Below are positions 25,121 to 34,586 of a stretch of 64,000 bases of DNA, piece by piece. Each line of letters begins with the position of its first letter. The first letter of the stretch is position 1. The position numbers and the translations under genes are program-made. The notes beneath the pieces are model-generated. The model saw only the letters and a list, made by a program, of their open reading frames with translations. It had not been told where the DNA came from and made no database searches. The stretch is from DATFDN01 sp035685165 (lineage in GTDB: Bacteria; Pseudomonadota; Alphaproteobacteria; Acetobacterales; Acetobacteraceae). Location: the NCBI GenBank assembly GCA_035685165.1, contig DASRBI010000017.1, positions 62,001 through 126,000 on the forward strand. Direction: 5' to 3'.

Positions 25121-26653
25121 ATGAACCAGGTCGGCTTTCCCGTTCTTTCCCTGATCACCTGGCTGCCGCTGGTCGGCGTCGGCGTGATCCTGTGCGTGCG
25201 CGGCGACGAGGAAACCGTCGCCTCGAACGCGCGCTGGACCGCGCTCTGGACCAGCCTGATCGTGCTCGCCGTCTCGCTCGTGCTGTGGGCCGACTGGGAC
25301 CCGCGCAATCCCGGCTTCCAGTTCGTCGAAAACGTGCCCTGGCTGCCGGAGTTCGGTGTCGGCTACCGCATGGGTGTGGACGGCATCTCGGTGCTGTTCG
25401 TCCTGCTATCGACCTTGCTCACCCCGATCTGCATCCTGGCGAGCTGGGACACGATCACGCGCTATGTGCGCGAATACATGATCGCCTTCCTGATCCTGGA
25501 AACGATGATGGTCGGGATGTTCTGCGCGCTCGACTTCATCATCTTCTACATTTTCTTCGAGGGCGTGCTGATCCCGATGTTCCTCATCATCGGGGTCTGG
25601 GGCGGGCCGCGCCGGGTCTATTCGGCGTTCAAGTTCTTCCTCTACACGCTGACCGGCTCGGTCCTGCTGCTGATCGGACTGATCGGCATGTGGATCTACG
25701 CCGGCACGACCGATATCCCGACGCTCCTGCACACGCGCTTTCCCGTGGGGATGCAAACCTGGCTGTTCCTGGCGTTCTTCGCCTCATTCGCGGTGAAGGT
25801 GCCGATGTGGCCGGTGCATACCTGGCTGCCGGACGCGCACGTGGAGGCGCCGACCGCGGGCTCGGTGATCCTGGCCGGCGTGCTGCTGAAGATGGGCGGA
25901 TACGGCTTCATCCGCTTCTCCTTCCAGATGCTGCCGCAAGCCTCCGCCGAGCTGGCGCCGTTGATGTTCACGCTGTCGGTGGTGGCGGTGGTTTACACGG
26001 CCTATGTGGCGCTGGCGCAGGAGGACATGAAGAAGCTGATCGCCTACTCCTCGGTCGCGCACATGGGCATCGTCACGATCGGCATCTTCACCTTCAACGT
26101 GCAAGGGATGCAGGGCGCGCTATTCACGATGCTCTCGCACGGCATCGTCTCGGCGGCGCTGTTCCTGATTGTCGGGGTGATCTACGACCGGCTGCACACG
26201 CGAGAGATTTCCCGCTATGGCGGGCTCGCCGACAACATGCCGCTCTATGCGTTCGCCTTCATGGTGTTCGCGCTGGCCTCGGTCGGCCTGCCCGGCACCT
26301 CGGGCTTCATCGGCGAGTTCCTGGTCACGATCGGCGCGCTGCACGTGAATTTCTGGCTCGCCCTGCTGGGCGGCATGGGCCTGATCCTCGGCCCGATGTA
26401 CACGCTGTATCTCTACCGCCGCGTGATCTTCGGCCGGCTGACCAAGCTCGATCTACGATCGATGCGCGACCTCACGCCGCGCGAGGTCGCCATCTTCGCG
26501 CCGCTATTGGTGATCACCATCTGGATGGGCGCCTATCCGACGAGCTTCAGCCGCTTCTGGGACGCGACCGTCAGCGACATGATTGCCCAGCACCGGCAGG
26601 CAATGGCGGCGCCCCCTGCGCCTGCGGTGCAGCTGGCGAGGTTCGTGCGATGA
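25121..26653 (+). CDS. nuoM: NADH-quinone oxidoreductase subunit M
   Basis: A 510-residue antiporter-like pump subunit. Diagnostic blocks are FIIFYIFFEGVLIPMFLIIGVWGG, the MWPVHTWLPDAHVEAPTAGSVILAGVLLKMGGYG signature and KKLIAYSSVAHMG. The conserved glutamate in FFEGVLIPM and the lysine of the broken helix are present. The stop overlaps the nuoN start (ATGA). Confidence 0.97.
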   Translation: MNQVGFPVLSLITWLPLVGVGVILCVRGDEETVASNARWTALWTSLIVLAVSLVLWADWDPRNPGFQFVENVPWLPEFGVGYRMGVDGISVLFVLLSTLLTPICILASWDTITRYVREYMIAFLILETMMVGMFCALDFIIFYIFFEGVLIPMFLIIGVWGGPRRVYSAFKFFLYTLTGSVLLLIGLIGMWIYAGTTDIPTLLHTRFPVGMQTWLFLAFFASFAVKVPMWPVHTWLPDAHVEAPTAGSVILAGVLLKMGGYGFIRFSFQMLPQASAELAPLMFTLSVVAVVYTAYVALAQEDMKKLIAYSSVAHMGIVTIGIFTFNVQGMQGALFTMLSHGIVSAALFLIVGVIYDRLHTREISRYGGLADNMPLYAFAFMVFALASVGLPGTSGFIGEFLVTIGALHVNFWLALLGGMGLILGPMYTLYLYRRVIFGRLTKLDLRSMRDLTPREVAIFAPLLVITIWMGAYPTSFSRFWDATVSDMIAQHRQAMAAPPAPAVQLARFVR

Positions 26654-28071
26654 ACTGGCAGATCGCGCTCCCCGAGATCGTCCTGTCGGTGCTCGGCATG
26701 GCGATCCTGATCTACGGCGTGCTGCGGAAGACCGCGCAGGCGCAGACCGTGACCATGCTCTGCATCGGCGCGCTGCTGATCACCGGGTTCCTCGAGGTCA
26801 CGCGCGCCGGCGGCGTCGGCTATAACGGCCAGTACGTCGTCGATGCCTTCGCGGTGCTGGTGAAGGAGCTGGTGCTGGTCGGCGCCGCCGGCACGCTGAT
26901 CCTGTCGCTCGACTACAACCGGCGCCAGGGCATCGCCCGGTTCGAGTTCCCGGTGCTGATCCTGTTCGCGACCGTCGGCATGATGGGCATGGCCTCGGCC
27001 TCCAACCTCATCGTCCTTTATCTCACGCTTGAGTTGCAATCGCTGTGCAGCTACGTGCTCGCCGCCTCGGCGCGCGACGAGCTGCGTTCGGCCGAGGCGG
27101 GCCTCAAATATTTCGTGCTGAGTTCGCTCGCCTCGGGCCTGCTCCTGTACGGCATCTCGCTTGCCTACGGCTTCTCCGGCACGATGGACTTTCGCGTGCT
27201 CGCGGGGCTGCTCGCCTCGCCGGCCAGCGCCTCGGCCGGCGCGATCGTGGGCGTGGTGTTCATCCTGGTCGGGCTCGCGTTCAAGATCGCGGCGGCGCCG
27301 TTCCACATGTGGACACCCGATGTCTATGAAGGGGCACCCACGCCGGTGACGGCGTTCTTCGCCACCGCGCCGAAGATCGCCGCGATGGCGCTCTTTCTTC
27401 GCACCATGGCTGAGCCGTTCGGGCATCTGCTGGGATCCTGGCGCCTGCTCATCGAGATCATCTCGGTCTGCTCGATGATCCTCGGCGCGCTGGCCGCGAT
27501 CGGGCAATCCAACATCAAGCGCCTGCTCGCTTATTCCTCGATTGGCCATATGGGCTACGCGCTGATCGGCCTTGCCGCCGGAGGTCCGATCGGGATGCGC
27601 GGCGTGCTGATCTACTTGATCACCTACATCTTCATGGCGCTCGGCACGTTCGGCTGCGTGCTGGCGATGCGCCGCCGTGGCGCGTTCGTCGAACGGATCG
27701 AGGATCTGAGCGGGCTCGCGCGCACCGACCCGGCGTTGGCACTCGCCTTCGCCGTGTTCATGTTCAGCATGGCCGGCATCCCGCCGCTCTCGGGCTTCTT
27801 CGCCAAGCTCTATGTGTTCCTCGCCGCCGTGCAGCAGCAAATGTGGGTGCTGGCGGTGATCGGCGTGCTGACGAGCGTGATCTCTTCCTTCTATTATCTG
27901 CGGATCGTGAAGGTGATCTACTTCGATCCGACCGCGCCTGCCTTCGACCCCAAGTCGAACGGGGTGGCCTTCGTCGCCACCGTCAGCGGCCTGTTCACCC
28001 TGTTCTTCCTGGTCTTTTCCGGCCCGTTCGTCGGCTGGGCCGGCACCGCGGCGGCGGCGTTGTTCGGATAG
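26650..28071 (+). CDS. nuoN: NADH-quinone oxidoreductase subunit N
   Basis: A 473-residue antiporter-like pump subunit, the last gene of the nuo operon. Blocks seen are LYLTLELQSLCSYVLAA, KIAAAPFHMWTPDVYEGAPTPVTAFFATAPK and IKRLLAYSSIGHMGYALIGLAAG. The ATG overlaps the nuoM stop; the frame is open upstream but without homology. coaX follows after seven bases; birA, which sits between nuoN and coaX in many relatives, is missing. Confidence 0.96.
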   Translation: MNWQIALPEIVLSVLGMAILIYGVLRKTAQAQTVTMLCIGALLITGFLEVTRAGGVGYNGQYVVDAFAVLVKELVLVGAAGTLILSLDYNRRQGIARFEFPVLILFATVGMMGMASASNLIVLYLTLELQSLCSYVLAASARDELRSAEAGLKYFVLSSLASGLLLYGISLAYGFSGTMDFRVLAGLLASPASASAGAIVGVVFILVGLAFKIAAAPFHMWTPDVYEGAPTPVTAFFATAPKIAAMALFLRTMAEPFGHLLGSWRLLIEIISVCSMILGALAAIGQSNIKRLLAYSSIGHMGYALIGLAAGGPIGMRGVLIYLITYIFMALGTFGCVLAMRRRGAFVERIEDLSGLARTDPALALAFAVFMFSMAGIPPLSGFFAKLYVFLAAVQQQMWVLAVIGVLTSVISSFYYLRIVKVIYFDPTAPAFDPKSNGVAFVATVSGLFTLFFLVFSGPFVGWAGTAAAALFG

Positions 28072-28078
28072 CGCGACG

Positions 28079-28888
28079 GTGCTGCTCGTCGTCGATGCCG
28101 GCAACACCAACGTCGTCGTCGCGGTGCACGATGGCCAGGGCTGGCGCGGCATCTGGCGCATCCGAACCGATCCGCAGCGCACGTCGGACGAGTACGCCGT
28201 CTGGCTGCTGGCACTCCTGGAACGTAGCGCGATCCGCCCCGATCAGGTGAGTGCGGCGGTCATCGGCACGGTGGTGCCGGCAGCGCTTTATCATCTGCGC
28301 CGGCTCTGCCGCGACTGGTTCCATATCGAGCCGCTGATCGCGCGAGCCACGCTCGACTGGGGCTTCGAGATCAGGGTCGACAACCCCGAGGAGGTCGGCG
28401 CCGACCGGCTGCTGAACGCGCTTGCCGGCTGCAAGCGATATAGCGGGCCGATGATCATCGTCGATTTCGGTACCGCAACCACATTCGACGTGGTGGACAA
28501 AGACGGCGCCTATCTCGGCGGCGTCATCGCGCCGGGCATCAATCTCTCGATCGAGGCGCTGCACCATGCCGCCGCGCGCCTGCCGCGCATCGGCATCGGC
28601 CGTCCGCAGGCGGTGATCGGCCGCTCCACCGTGCCCGCCATGCAGTCGGGCATCTACTGGGGCTATGTTGGGCTGATCGAGGGCATCGTCGGGCGCATCA
28701 AGGGCGAATACGGCGCGCCGATGCGCGTGATCGCCACCGGCGGGCTGGCGCCGCTGTTCGCCGAGGGCACGCTCGTGATCGAGCAGATCGAGCCGGAACT
28801 GACGCTGGAAGGGCTGCGCCTGTTGGCGGAGCGGAACCCCGCGCCCACATTGCCCAAAGACAGAGCACGACTGAGCGACGGGGAATGA
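28079..28888 (+). CDS. coaX: type III pantothenate kinase
   Basis: A 269-residue cytoplasmic kinase that phosphorylates pantothenate in the first committed step of coenzyme A synthesis. The acetate-kinase-fold motifs are visible: DAGNTNVVVAV at the N terminus, NPEEVGADRLLNALAG, IIVDFGTATTFDVVD with the catalytic aspartate, and GGVIAPGI. The start is GTG, seven bases after nuoN, giving the normal N terminus. It overlaps the ribonuclease J gene (ATGA). Confidence 0.95.
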   Translation: MLLVVDAGNTNVVVAVHDGQGWRGIWRIRTDPQRTSDEYAVWLLALLERSAIRPDQVSAAVIGTVVPAALYHLRRLCRDWFHIEPLIARATLDWGFEIRVDNPEEVGADRLLNALAGCKRYSGPMIIVDFGTATTFDVVDKDGAYLGGVIAPGINLSIEALHHAAARLPRIGIGRPQAVIGRSTVPAMQSGIYWGYVGLIEGIVGRIKGEYGAPMRVIATGGLAPLFAEGTLVIEQIEPELTLEGLRLLAERNPAPTLPKDRARLSDGE

Positions 28889-30537
28889 ACGACGTGAGCG
28901 GCGATCTGGCCTTCCTGCCGTTGGGCGGGACGGGCGAGATCGGCATGAACCTGAATTGCTACCGCAGCGGCGGCTATTGGCTTGCGGTCGATTGCGGCAT
29001 CGGCTTCGGCGGCGCGGCGCATCCCGAGGTGGAGCTGATGACGCCCGATCCGCGCTTCCTCGCCGAACGGCGCGAGCGGCTGGTCGGGCTCGTCATCACG
29101 CACGCGCACGAGGATCATGTCGGCGCGGTCGCGCATCTCTGGCCGCAGCTCCGCTGCCCCGTGTTCGCCACTCCGTTCGCCGCCGCCGTGCTGCGGCGCA
29201 AGCTCGCCGAGGCGCAGCTTTTGCCGCAGGTGCGGATCACCATCGTCCCGCCCGGCGGTGTGTTCGACCTGCCGCCCTTCGGCCTGCAATTCATCCGCAT
29301 GGCGCACTCGATCCCCGAGGCGCAGGCGCTCGCCATCCGCACGCCGGCCGGCGTTGTGCTGCACACGGGCGACTGGAAGCTCGATCCCGATCCGCTGATC
29401 GGCGCCCGCTCCGACGAAGCCGCCCTCGCTGCGCTCGGCGAGGAGGGTGTGCTGGCGATGATCTGCGATTCCACCAACGCGATGGTGGAGGGTCATTCGG
29501 GCAGCGAGCACGAGGTGCGGCGCAATCTCTGCGCGCTGATCAAGCAGATGAACGGCGGCCGCGTGGCGGTGACGTGCTTTTCCTCCAACGTCGCGCGCAT
29601 CGAGAGCATCGCGCTCGCCGCCCGCGAGGCCGGGCGCTCGGTCGCGGTCGCTGGTCGCAGCCTGCGGAACATGGTCGCCGCCGCGCGCGAATGCGGCTAC
29701 CTCAAGAACACTCCCGAGTTCGTGCCGGAAGACGAGGCCGGTTCGATCCCGGACGAAAATCTTCTGCTCATCATCGGCGGCAGCCAAGGCGAGCCGCGCA
29801 GCGCGCTCGCGCGCGTGGCGCTCGATACGCATCCGCGCATCGTGCTCGGCGAGGGCGACACGGTGATCTTCTCGAGCCGCGTGATCCCCGGCAATGAGCG
29901 CGCCATCCTGGCGGTGCAGGACAATCTGGTGCGGCGCGGCGTGCGGCTGATGACGGATGCCGATCATCTGGTCCATGTCTCCGGCCATCCCGCGCGCGAC
30001 GAGCTGCGCCGGATGTACCGCTTGGTGCGTCCGCGCTACGCGGTGCCGGTGCACGGCGAATGGCGGCACCTCTCGGCGCACGCCGAACTGGCGCGCGAGG
30101 CCGGCGCCACCCCGATTCTGCTGGAGGACGGCGACATCCTGCGCCTCGCGCCTGGCCGGGCGGAGGTGGTGGACAGCGCCCCGGTGGGCAAGCTGGCGGT
30201 CGACGGCGGGCGGTTGGTGCCGCTGGAAGGCGGCGTGATCGCCGCGCGGCGACGGATGCTGTTCAACGGGGTCGTGGTCGGCAGCGTGGCAGTGGACGCG
30301 GCGGGCCGGCTGCTCGGCCGCCCGCGCGTCAGCGCCCCCGGACTCTATGCGCCGGACGATCCCGAGACCGGGCGGCTGGCCGACGACTTCGCCGCGGCGT
30401 TGACCGATCTTCCCGCCCCGCTACGTCGCGACGACGCGGCGCTCGCGGATGCCGCGCGCGCTGCGCTGCGACGCGTCTTCGGCCGTCGCCTGCAAAAACG
30501 CCCGCTCGTCGACGTGCACCTTCTGCGGGTGGACTGA
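28885..30537 (+). CDS. rnj: ribonuclease J
   Basis: A 550-residue metallo-beta-lactamase/beta-CASP ribonuclease with endo- and 5'-exonuclease activity in RNA decay and maturation. The metal-binding HAHEDH is at residues 73-78, further ligands are in LHTGDWKLDPDPL and CDSTNAM, and the beta-CASP region includes VTCFSSNVARIES and FSSRVIPGNE, with the C-terminal HVSGHPARDEL. Coupling with coaX is a conserved alphaproteobacterial arrangement. A C-terminal domain of about 100 residues follows the catalytic core. Confidence 0.94.
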   Translation: MNDVSGDLAFLPLGGTGEIGMNLNCYRSGGYWLAVDCGIGFGGAAHPEVELMTPDPRFLAERRERLVGLVITHAHEDHVGAVAHLWPQLRCPVFATPFAAAVLRRKLAEAQLLPQVRITIVPPGGVFDLPPFGLQFIRMAHSIPEAQALAIRTPAGVVLHTGDWKLDPDPLIGARSDEAALAALGEEGVLAMICDSTNAMVEGHSGSEHEVRRNLCALIKQMNGGRVAVTCFSSNVARIESIALAAREAGRSVAVAGRSLRNMVAAARECGYLKNTPEFVPEDEAGSIPDENLLLIIGGSQGEPRSALARVALDTHPRIVLGEGDTVIFSSRVIPGNERAILAVQDNLVRRGVRLMTDADHLVHVSGHPARDELRRMYRLVRPRYAVPVHGEWRHLSAHAELAREAGATPILLEDGDILRLAPGRAEVVDSAPVGKLAVDGGRLVPLEGGVIAARRRMLFNGVVVGSVAVDAAGRLLGRPRVSAPGLYAPDDPETGRLADDFAAALTDLPAPLRRDDAALADAARAALRRVFGRRLQKRPLVDVHLLRVD

Positions 30538-30541
30538 CAGG

Positions 30542-30805
30542 ATGGGCTGGTTCACCGGGCTCGTGCTCTATGTGCTGATCTGGTGGGTGGCGCTGTTCGC
30601 CGTGCTGCCCTGGGGCATCCGCCCGCAGGCCCATCCCGACCCCGCGAGCGGCTGGCGCGGGGCGCCCGAGCATCCGCGCCTGCTGAAGACGCTCATCGCC
30701 ACTACGATCGTCGCCGGGATGATCTGGCTCGGGGCCTACTGGCTGATCACGAGCCCCTATCTCAGCTTCCGGCATGGTTGGCTCGCGATGCCGGCGCACA
30801 ATTGA
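30542..30805 (+). CDS. DUF1467 family membrane protein
   Basis: An 87-residue protein with two membrane helices around a short polar loop. The WWVALFAVLPWGIRPQ and loop HPDPASGWRGAPEHPRLLKT sequences match the DUF1467 family, which is largely restricted to alphaproteobacteria and regularly lies between ribonuclease J and proS. Its function is unknown. The ATG is four bases after the rnj stop, and a strong terminator follows. Confidence 0.9.
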   Translation: MGWFTGLVLYVLIWWVALFAVLPWGIRPQAHPDPASGWRGAPEHPRLLKTLIATTIVAGMIWLGAYWLITSPYLSFRHGWLAMPAHN

Positions 30806-30813
30806 CGAAAACA

Positions 30814-30848
30814 AAAAACACGGCAGGAGGCACTCCTGCCGTGTTTTT
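30814..30848. terminator. strong intrinsic terminator
   Basis: AAAAACACGGCAGGAG (30814-30829), loop GCA, and the exact complement ending in TTTTT (30833-30848). A 16-pair hairpin with an A-run on one side and a T-run on the other can stop transcription from both directions. It closes the long nuo - coaX - rnj - DUF1467 run. The rest of the 290-base gap up to proS shows a lone TTGACA (30911-30916) without a convincing -10 box and no gene. Confidence 0.9.
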
Positions 30849-31095
30849 GGCGTTTGCTCCCTAAACCCGGGCGGCGAGGCCCCTCAAGGCGAATTCATGG
30901 ATAGCGTGCCTTGACACAAGAGTCACGCGGTTTCGTGCGATCTGTATGGCGTTCGCGTGAAGCAAATTGCGGCCCGCCCCTATTGCGGCGCACAATAATG
31001 TCTCGCCTGCGTGCCGGTTCGCCGCAACGCGGCAAGTTGGCTTCCGGCCCCGGCGAAGCTAGGTTCCGCCGGCTTTTCGCGGGGCCGAAGCCATC

Positions 31096-32415
31096 ATGCG
31101 CTTGTCACACAGCCTGATTCCCACCCTCAAGGAAACGCCGGCCGAGGCGCAGATCGCCTCGCACCGGCTGATGCTGCGCGCGGGGCTCGTGCGGCAGACC
31201 TCGGCCGGCATTTATGCGTGGCTGCCGCTCGGCTACCGCGTGCTGCGGAAGATCGAACGGATCGTCCGGGAGGAGCAGGACGCGGCGGGCGCGCAGGAAT
31301 GTCTGATGCCGACCATCCAGCCGGCCGAGCTCTGGCGGGAAAGCGGGCGGTATGACGATTACGGCAAGGAGATGCTGCGGATCACCGACCGCCACTCCCG
31401 CGAGCTGCTGTATGGTCCCACCAACGAGGAGATGATCACCGACCTGATGCGCCAGTCGGTGAAGAGCTATCGCGAGCTGCCGCAAATCCTCTATCACATC
31501 CAATGGAAGTTTCGCGACGAGGTGCGGCCCCGCTTCGGCGTGATGCGCGGGCGCGAGTTTTTGATGAAGGACGCCTACAGCTTCGATCTCGACTATGCGG
31601 GCGCGGTGGTGAGCTACCGCAAGATGATGCTCGCCTATATGCGGACCTTTCAGCGCATGGGGCTGAAGGCGATCCCGATGGAGGCGGAGAGCGGGCCGAT
31701 CGGCGGCGATCTTTCCCACGAGTTCATCATCCTGGCGCCGACTGGCGAGAGCCAGGTCTATTTCGATGCCGCCTTCGAGGAGATCGACTATCTCTCGTCG
31801 GGCGCGGGCGGATTCTCTCACGAGAGCGCGGATGATCTGGAACGGTTCTTCACCACGATGACGACGCATTACGCGGCGACCGACGACAAGCACGATCCCG
31901 CCGCTTGGGAGAAGGTGGCACCCACGCGGCGGCGCGAGGGAAGGGGAATCGAGGTCGGGCATATTTTCTACTTCGGCACCAAATATTCGAAATCGATGGG
32001 CTTCGCGGTCGCGACCGCCGACGGGCGCGCGGTCCATCCGGAGATGGGCAGCTACGGGATCGGCGTCTCGCGCCTCGTCGGCGCGGTGATCGAGGCGAGC
32101 CATGACGAGGCCGGCATCATCTGGCCCGATTCCATTGCCCCGTTCCGGGCCGCGATCCTCAACCTCAAGCGCGGCGACGCCGCGTGCGACCGCATCTCGG
32201 AACAGCTCTACGGCGCGCTCGGCCGCGAGGCGCTCTATGACGACCGCGAGGAGCGGGCCGGGGTGAAGTTCGCCGACGCCGACCTGATGGGTCATCCCTG
32301 GCAGGTCGTGGTCGGTCCGCGCGGGGCGGCGAATGGCACGGTGGAGCTGAAGCGCCGCGCGGGCGGGGAGCGGCAGGAAGTGTCGGTGGAGAGCGCGCTC
32401 GCGCGCCTCGCGTGA
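31096..32415 (+). CDS. proS: prolyl-tRNA synthetase
   Basis: A 439-residue class II aminoacyl-tRNA synthetase that charges tRNA-Pro. Motif 2 is seen around FRDEVRPRFGVMRGREFLMKDAYSF and motif 3 in MGSYGIGVSRLVGAVIE. The TNEEM loop (YGPTNEEMITD) is also present. It is the short form, lacking the editing insertion found in the roughly 570-residue E. coli enzyme, as is usual in alphaproteobacteria. A 193-base spacer carrying two hairpin repeats separates it from lolC. Confidence 0.96.
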   Translation: MRLSHSLIPTLKETPAEAQIASHRLMLRAGLVRQTSAGIYAWLPLGYRVLRKIERIVREEQDAAGAQECLMPTIQPAELWRESGRYDDYGKEMLRITDRHSRELLYGPTNEEMITDLMRQSVKSYRELPQILYHIQWKFRDEVRPRFGVMRGREFLMKDAYSFDLDYAGAVVSYRKMMLAYMRTFQRMGLKAIPMEAESGPIGGDLSHEFIILAPTGESQVYFDAAFEEIDYLSSGAGGFSHESADDLERFFTTMTTHYAATDDKHDPAAWEKVAPTRRREGRGIEVGHIFYFGTKYSKSMGFAVATADGRAVHPEMGSYGIGVSRLVGAVIEASHDEAGIIWPDSIAPFRAAILNLKRGDAACDRISEQLYGALGREALYDDREERAGVKFADADLMGHPWQVVVGPRGAANGTVELKRRAGGERQEVSVESALARLA

Positions 32416-32430
32416 TGCACGCCGTATCAG

Positions 32431-32541
32431 CTCCCTCTCCGCCCCTGGGGGCGGAGAGGGTTGAGGAGGGGTGGGGGACTTCTCAGCGCATCGTCTTTCC
32501 GCCCTTCTCCGCCTCCAGGAGCGGAGAGGGGGCGCGAAACC
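32431..32541. repeat. tandem CTCCGCC-type hairpins between proS and lolC
   Basis: CCCTCTCCGCCCC (32433-32445) pairs perfectly with GGGGCGGAGAGGG (32448-32460). About 50 bases later a second, weaker hairpin (TCTCCGCCTCC / GGAGCGGAGAGGG) follows. They are the best-formed copies of the repeat family also found at 7547, 12425 and 22005. Confidence 0.7.
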
Positions 32542-32608
32542 AGCATCATCGGGGCTATCGGTTAGCCGCCGGTAAGCGGCTGCTACGCGCCGGATGAGGG
32601 CGGGCAGC

Positions 32609-33859
32609 ATGTTCAACGCCTTCGAACGCGCCGTAGCCGCGCGCTATCTCCGTGCCCGCCGCGGCGAGCGGTTCGTCTCGGTGATCGCCATCTTCTCGCT
32701 GGTCGGCATCGCGCTCGGCGTGGCGACGCTGATCATCGTGATGAGTGTGATGGGCGGGTTCAAGATCGATCTGCTGAGCCGCATCCTCGGCTTCAACGGC
32801 GATCTCGGCGTCTACGGCCAGGGCGGGCGGCTCGCGGAGTACGACGCGCTGGCCGCGCGGGTCGCCAAGCTGCCGGGCGTGGTTTCCGCCGTGCCGGTGC
32901 TGGACGGACAAGTGCTGATCACCAACACCCAAGGCGTCGCCTCGGGCGGCTATGTGCGCGGCATCGAACCCAAGGATCTGCAAGCCACCAGGCTGATCGC
33001 CACGCACGTGATCGCCGGCTCTCTCGACGAGTTCAAGGGCGAAGACGTGATCGCGGTCGGCTCCGGCCTCGCCCGCCAATTCAACGTTTGGCTGAACCAG
33101 AGCGTCACGCTCGTCTCGCCGCAGGGTGCAGCAACGCCGTTCGGCACCGTGCCGCGCGTGAAGGCATATCGCATCGTCGCCATCTTCAATGTCGGCGAAT
33201 ACGCCTATGACAGCAATTACGTGTTCATGCCGATGCGCGCGGCGCAGATCTACTTTCAGAAGCCCGACGCCGCGACGCAGATCGAGGTCACGGTCAAGGA
33301 TCCAACCAACGTTGCCCCGGTGCGCCAGGAGATCGAGCGCGCGCTGGCCGGCCTGCCGGTCAGCGTGGTCGACTGGCAGCAGAGCAACAACAGCTTCTTC
33401 ACCGCCGTCCAGGTGGAGCAGAACGTGATGTTCGTCATCCTAACGCTGATCATCCTGGTGGCGGCGTTCAACGTAATCTCCTCGCTGATCATGATGGTGA
33501 AGGACAAGACGCGCGACATCGCCATCTTGCGCACGATCGGCGCCGGGCGCGGCGCGGTGATGCGCATCTTCCTGATGTGCGGCGCCTCGGTGGGGGTGGC
33601 CGGGACGGTGATCGGCGCCGTGCTCGGGATTGCCTTCACCCTGAATATCGACCGCATCCAGGACGCCGTGCAGGCGATCACCGGCGTCAATGTGTTCAAC
33701 GCCGAGGTCTATTATCTGACGCACCTGCCGGCGCGGCTCGACTGGGGAGAGGTTGTGAAGATCGTCGTGCTGGCCTTCACGCTGTCGCTGCTCGCCACGC
33801 TCTATCCGAGCTGGCGGGCGGCGCGCACCGACCCGGTGGAGGCGCTCCGGCATGAATGA
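32609..33859 (+). CDS. lolC: lipoprotein-releasing ABC transporter permease LolC/LolE
   Basis: A 416-residue inner-membrane permease that, with LolD, extracts outer-membrane lipoproteins and passes them to LolA. The N terminus FERAVAARYLRARRGERFVSVIAIFSLVGIALGVATLIIVMSVMGGF, the large periplasmic domain, and the three C-terminal helices with LIMMVKDKTRDIAILRTIGA are all typical. I use the ATG at 32609 (MFNAFE), because it fits the family N terminus and has GAGGGCGGG upstream; an ATG five codons earlier is possible. The gene overlaps lolD by eight bases. Confidence 0.94.
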   Translation: MFNAFERAVAARYLRARRGERFVSVIAIFSLVGIALGVATLIIVMSVMGGFKIDLLSRILGFNGDLGVYGQGGRLAEYDALAARVAKLPGVVSAVPVLDGQVLITNTQGVASGGYVRGIEPKDLQATRLIATHVIAGSLDEFKGEDVIAVGSGLARQFNVWLNQSVTLVSPQGAATPFGTVPRVKAYRIVAIFNVGEYAYDSNYVFMPMRAAQIYFQKPDAATQIEVTVKDPTNVAPVRQEIERALAGLPVSVVDWQQSNNSFFTAVQVEQNVMFVILTLIILVAAFNVISSLIMMVKDKTRDIAILRTIGAGRGAVMRIFLMCGASVGVAGTVIGAVLGIAFTLNIDRIQDAVQAITGVNVFNAEVYYLTHLPARLDWGEVVKIVVLAFTLSLLATLYPSWRAARTDPVEALRHE

Positions 33860-34538
33860 GGCGGCGCCGGCGCTCGAATTGCGCGGCGTGCAGCGCATCT
33901 ACACCAGCGAGGCGGGCAAGCTGCCGGTGCTGCGCGGCGCCGATCTCGCGCTGCGCCGGGGCGAGATCGTCGCCCTCGTCGCCCCCTCGGGCGCCGGTAA
34001 GTCGACGCTCTTGCATCTGGCGGGCCTGCTGGAGAAGCCGGACGGCGGATCGGTGTTCGTGGAGGGGCGCGACGCCGGGGCGCTCGCGGATGCCGATCGC
34101 ACCGCGATCCGCCGCGACCGCATCGGGTTCGTATATCAGTTCCATCATCTGCTGCCGGAGTTCACCGCGCTCGAGAATGTCGTCTTGCCGCAGATGATCG
34201 CCGGGCGTTCGCGGTCGGCGGCGCGCGAACGGGCGATGGAGCTTCTCCGCAGCTTCGGGCTAGCGCCGCGCGCGGGACACACGCCGGGCAAGCTCTCGGG
34301 CGGCGAACAGCAGCGCGTCGCCATCGCCCGCGCGCTCGCCAACGCGCCGCTCGTGCTGCTGGCCGACGAGCCGACCGGCAATCTCGACGTCGATACGGCC
34401 TGGGTGGTGTTCGCGGAGCTGCTGGGGATCGTGCGCCAACAGGGTGTCGCGGCGCTGATCGCCACCCACAACCCCGATCTCGCTGCGCGCATGGACCGCA
34501 CCGTGACGCTGCGGGATGGCAGGGTTGTCGGCTTGTAG
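33852..34538 (+). CDS. lolD: lipoprotein-releasing ABC transporter ATP-binding protein
   Basis: A 228-residue ABC ATPase that powers lipoprotein release. Walker A is SGAGKST, the Q-loop lies in YQFHHLLPEFTALENV (the LolD-type sequence), the signature is LSGGEQQRVAIARAL, Walker B is LLADEPTGNLD, and the H-loop is ATHNPDLA. It starts within the end of lolC. dnaE, often the next gene in alphaproteobacteria, is not here. Confidence 0.95.
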   Translation: MNEAAPALELRGVQRIYTSEAGKLPVLRGADLALRRGEIVALVAPSGAGKSTLLHLAGLLEKPDGGSVFVEGRDAGALADADRTAIRRDRIGFVYQFHHLLPEFTALENVVLPQMIAGRSRSAARERAMELLRSFGLAPRAGHTPGKLSGGEQQRVAIARALANAPLVLLADEPTGNLDVDTAWVVFAELLGIVRQQGVAALIATHNPDLAARMDRTVTLRDGRVVGL

Positions 34539-34586
34539 CTGGTAGCGCGGGCGCAGGTCCTCTATTGGCGTCGCAGGAGCAAGACT

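Noticed and set aside
22969..25308. A 779-residue open frame antisense to nuoL
   Set aside because: It has the same composition and full overlap with a conserved gene, with no recognisable domain.
30911..30950. TTGACA upstream of proS as a promoter
   Set aside because: No convincing -10 box is found at 16-18 bases; the nearest candidates are too far or too weak.
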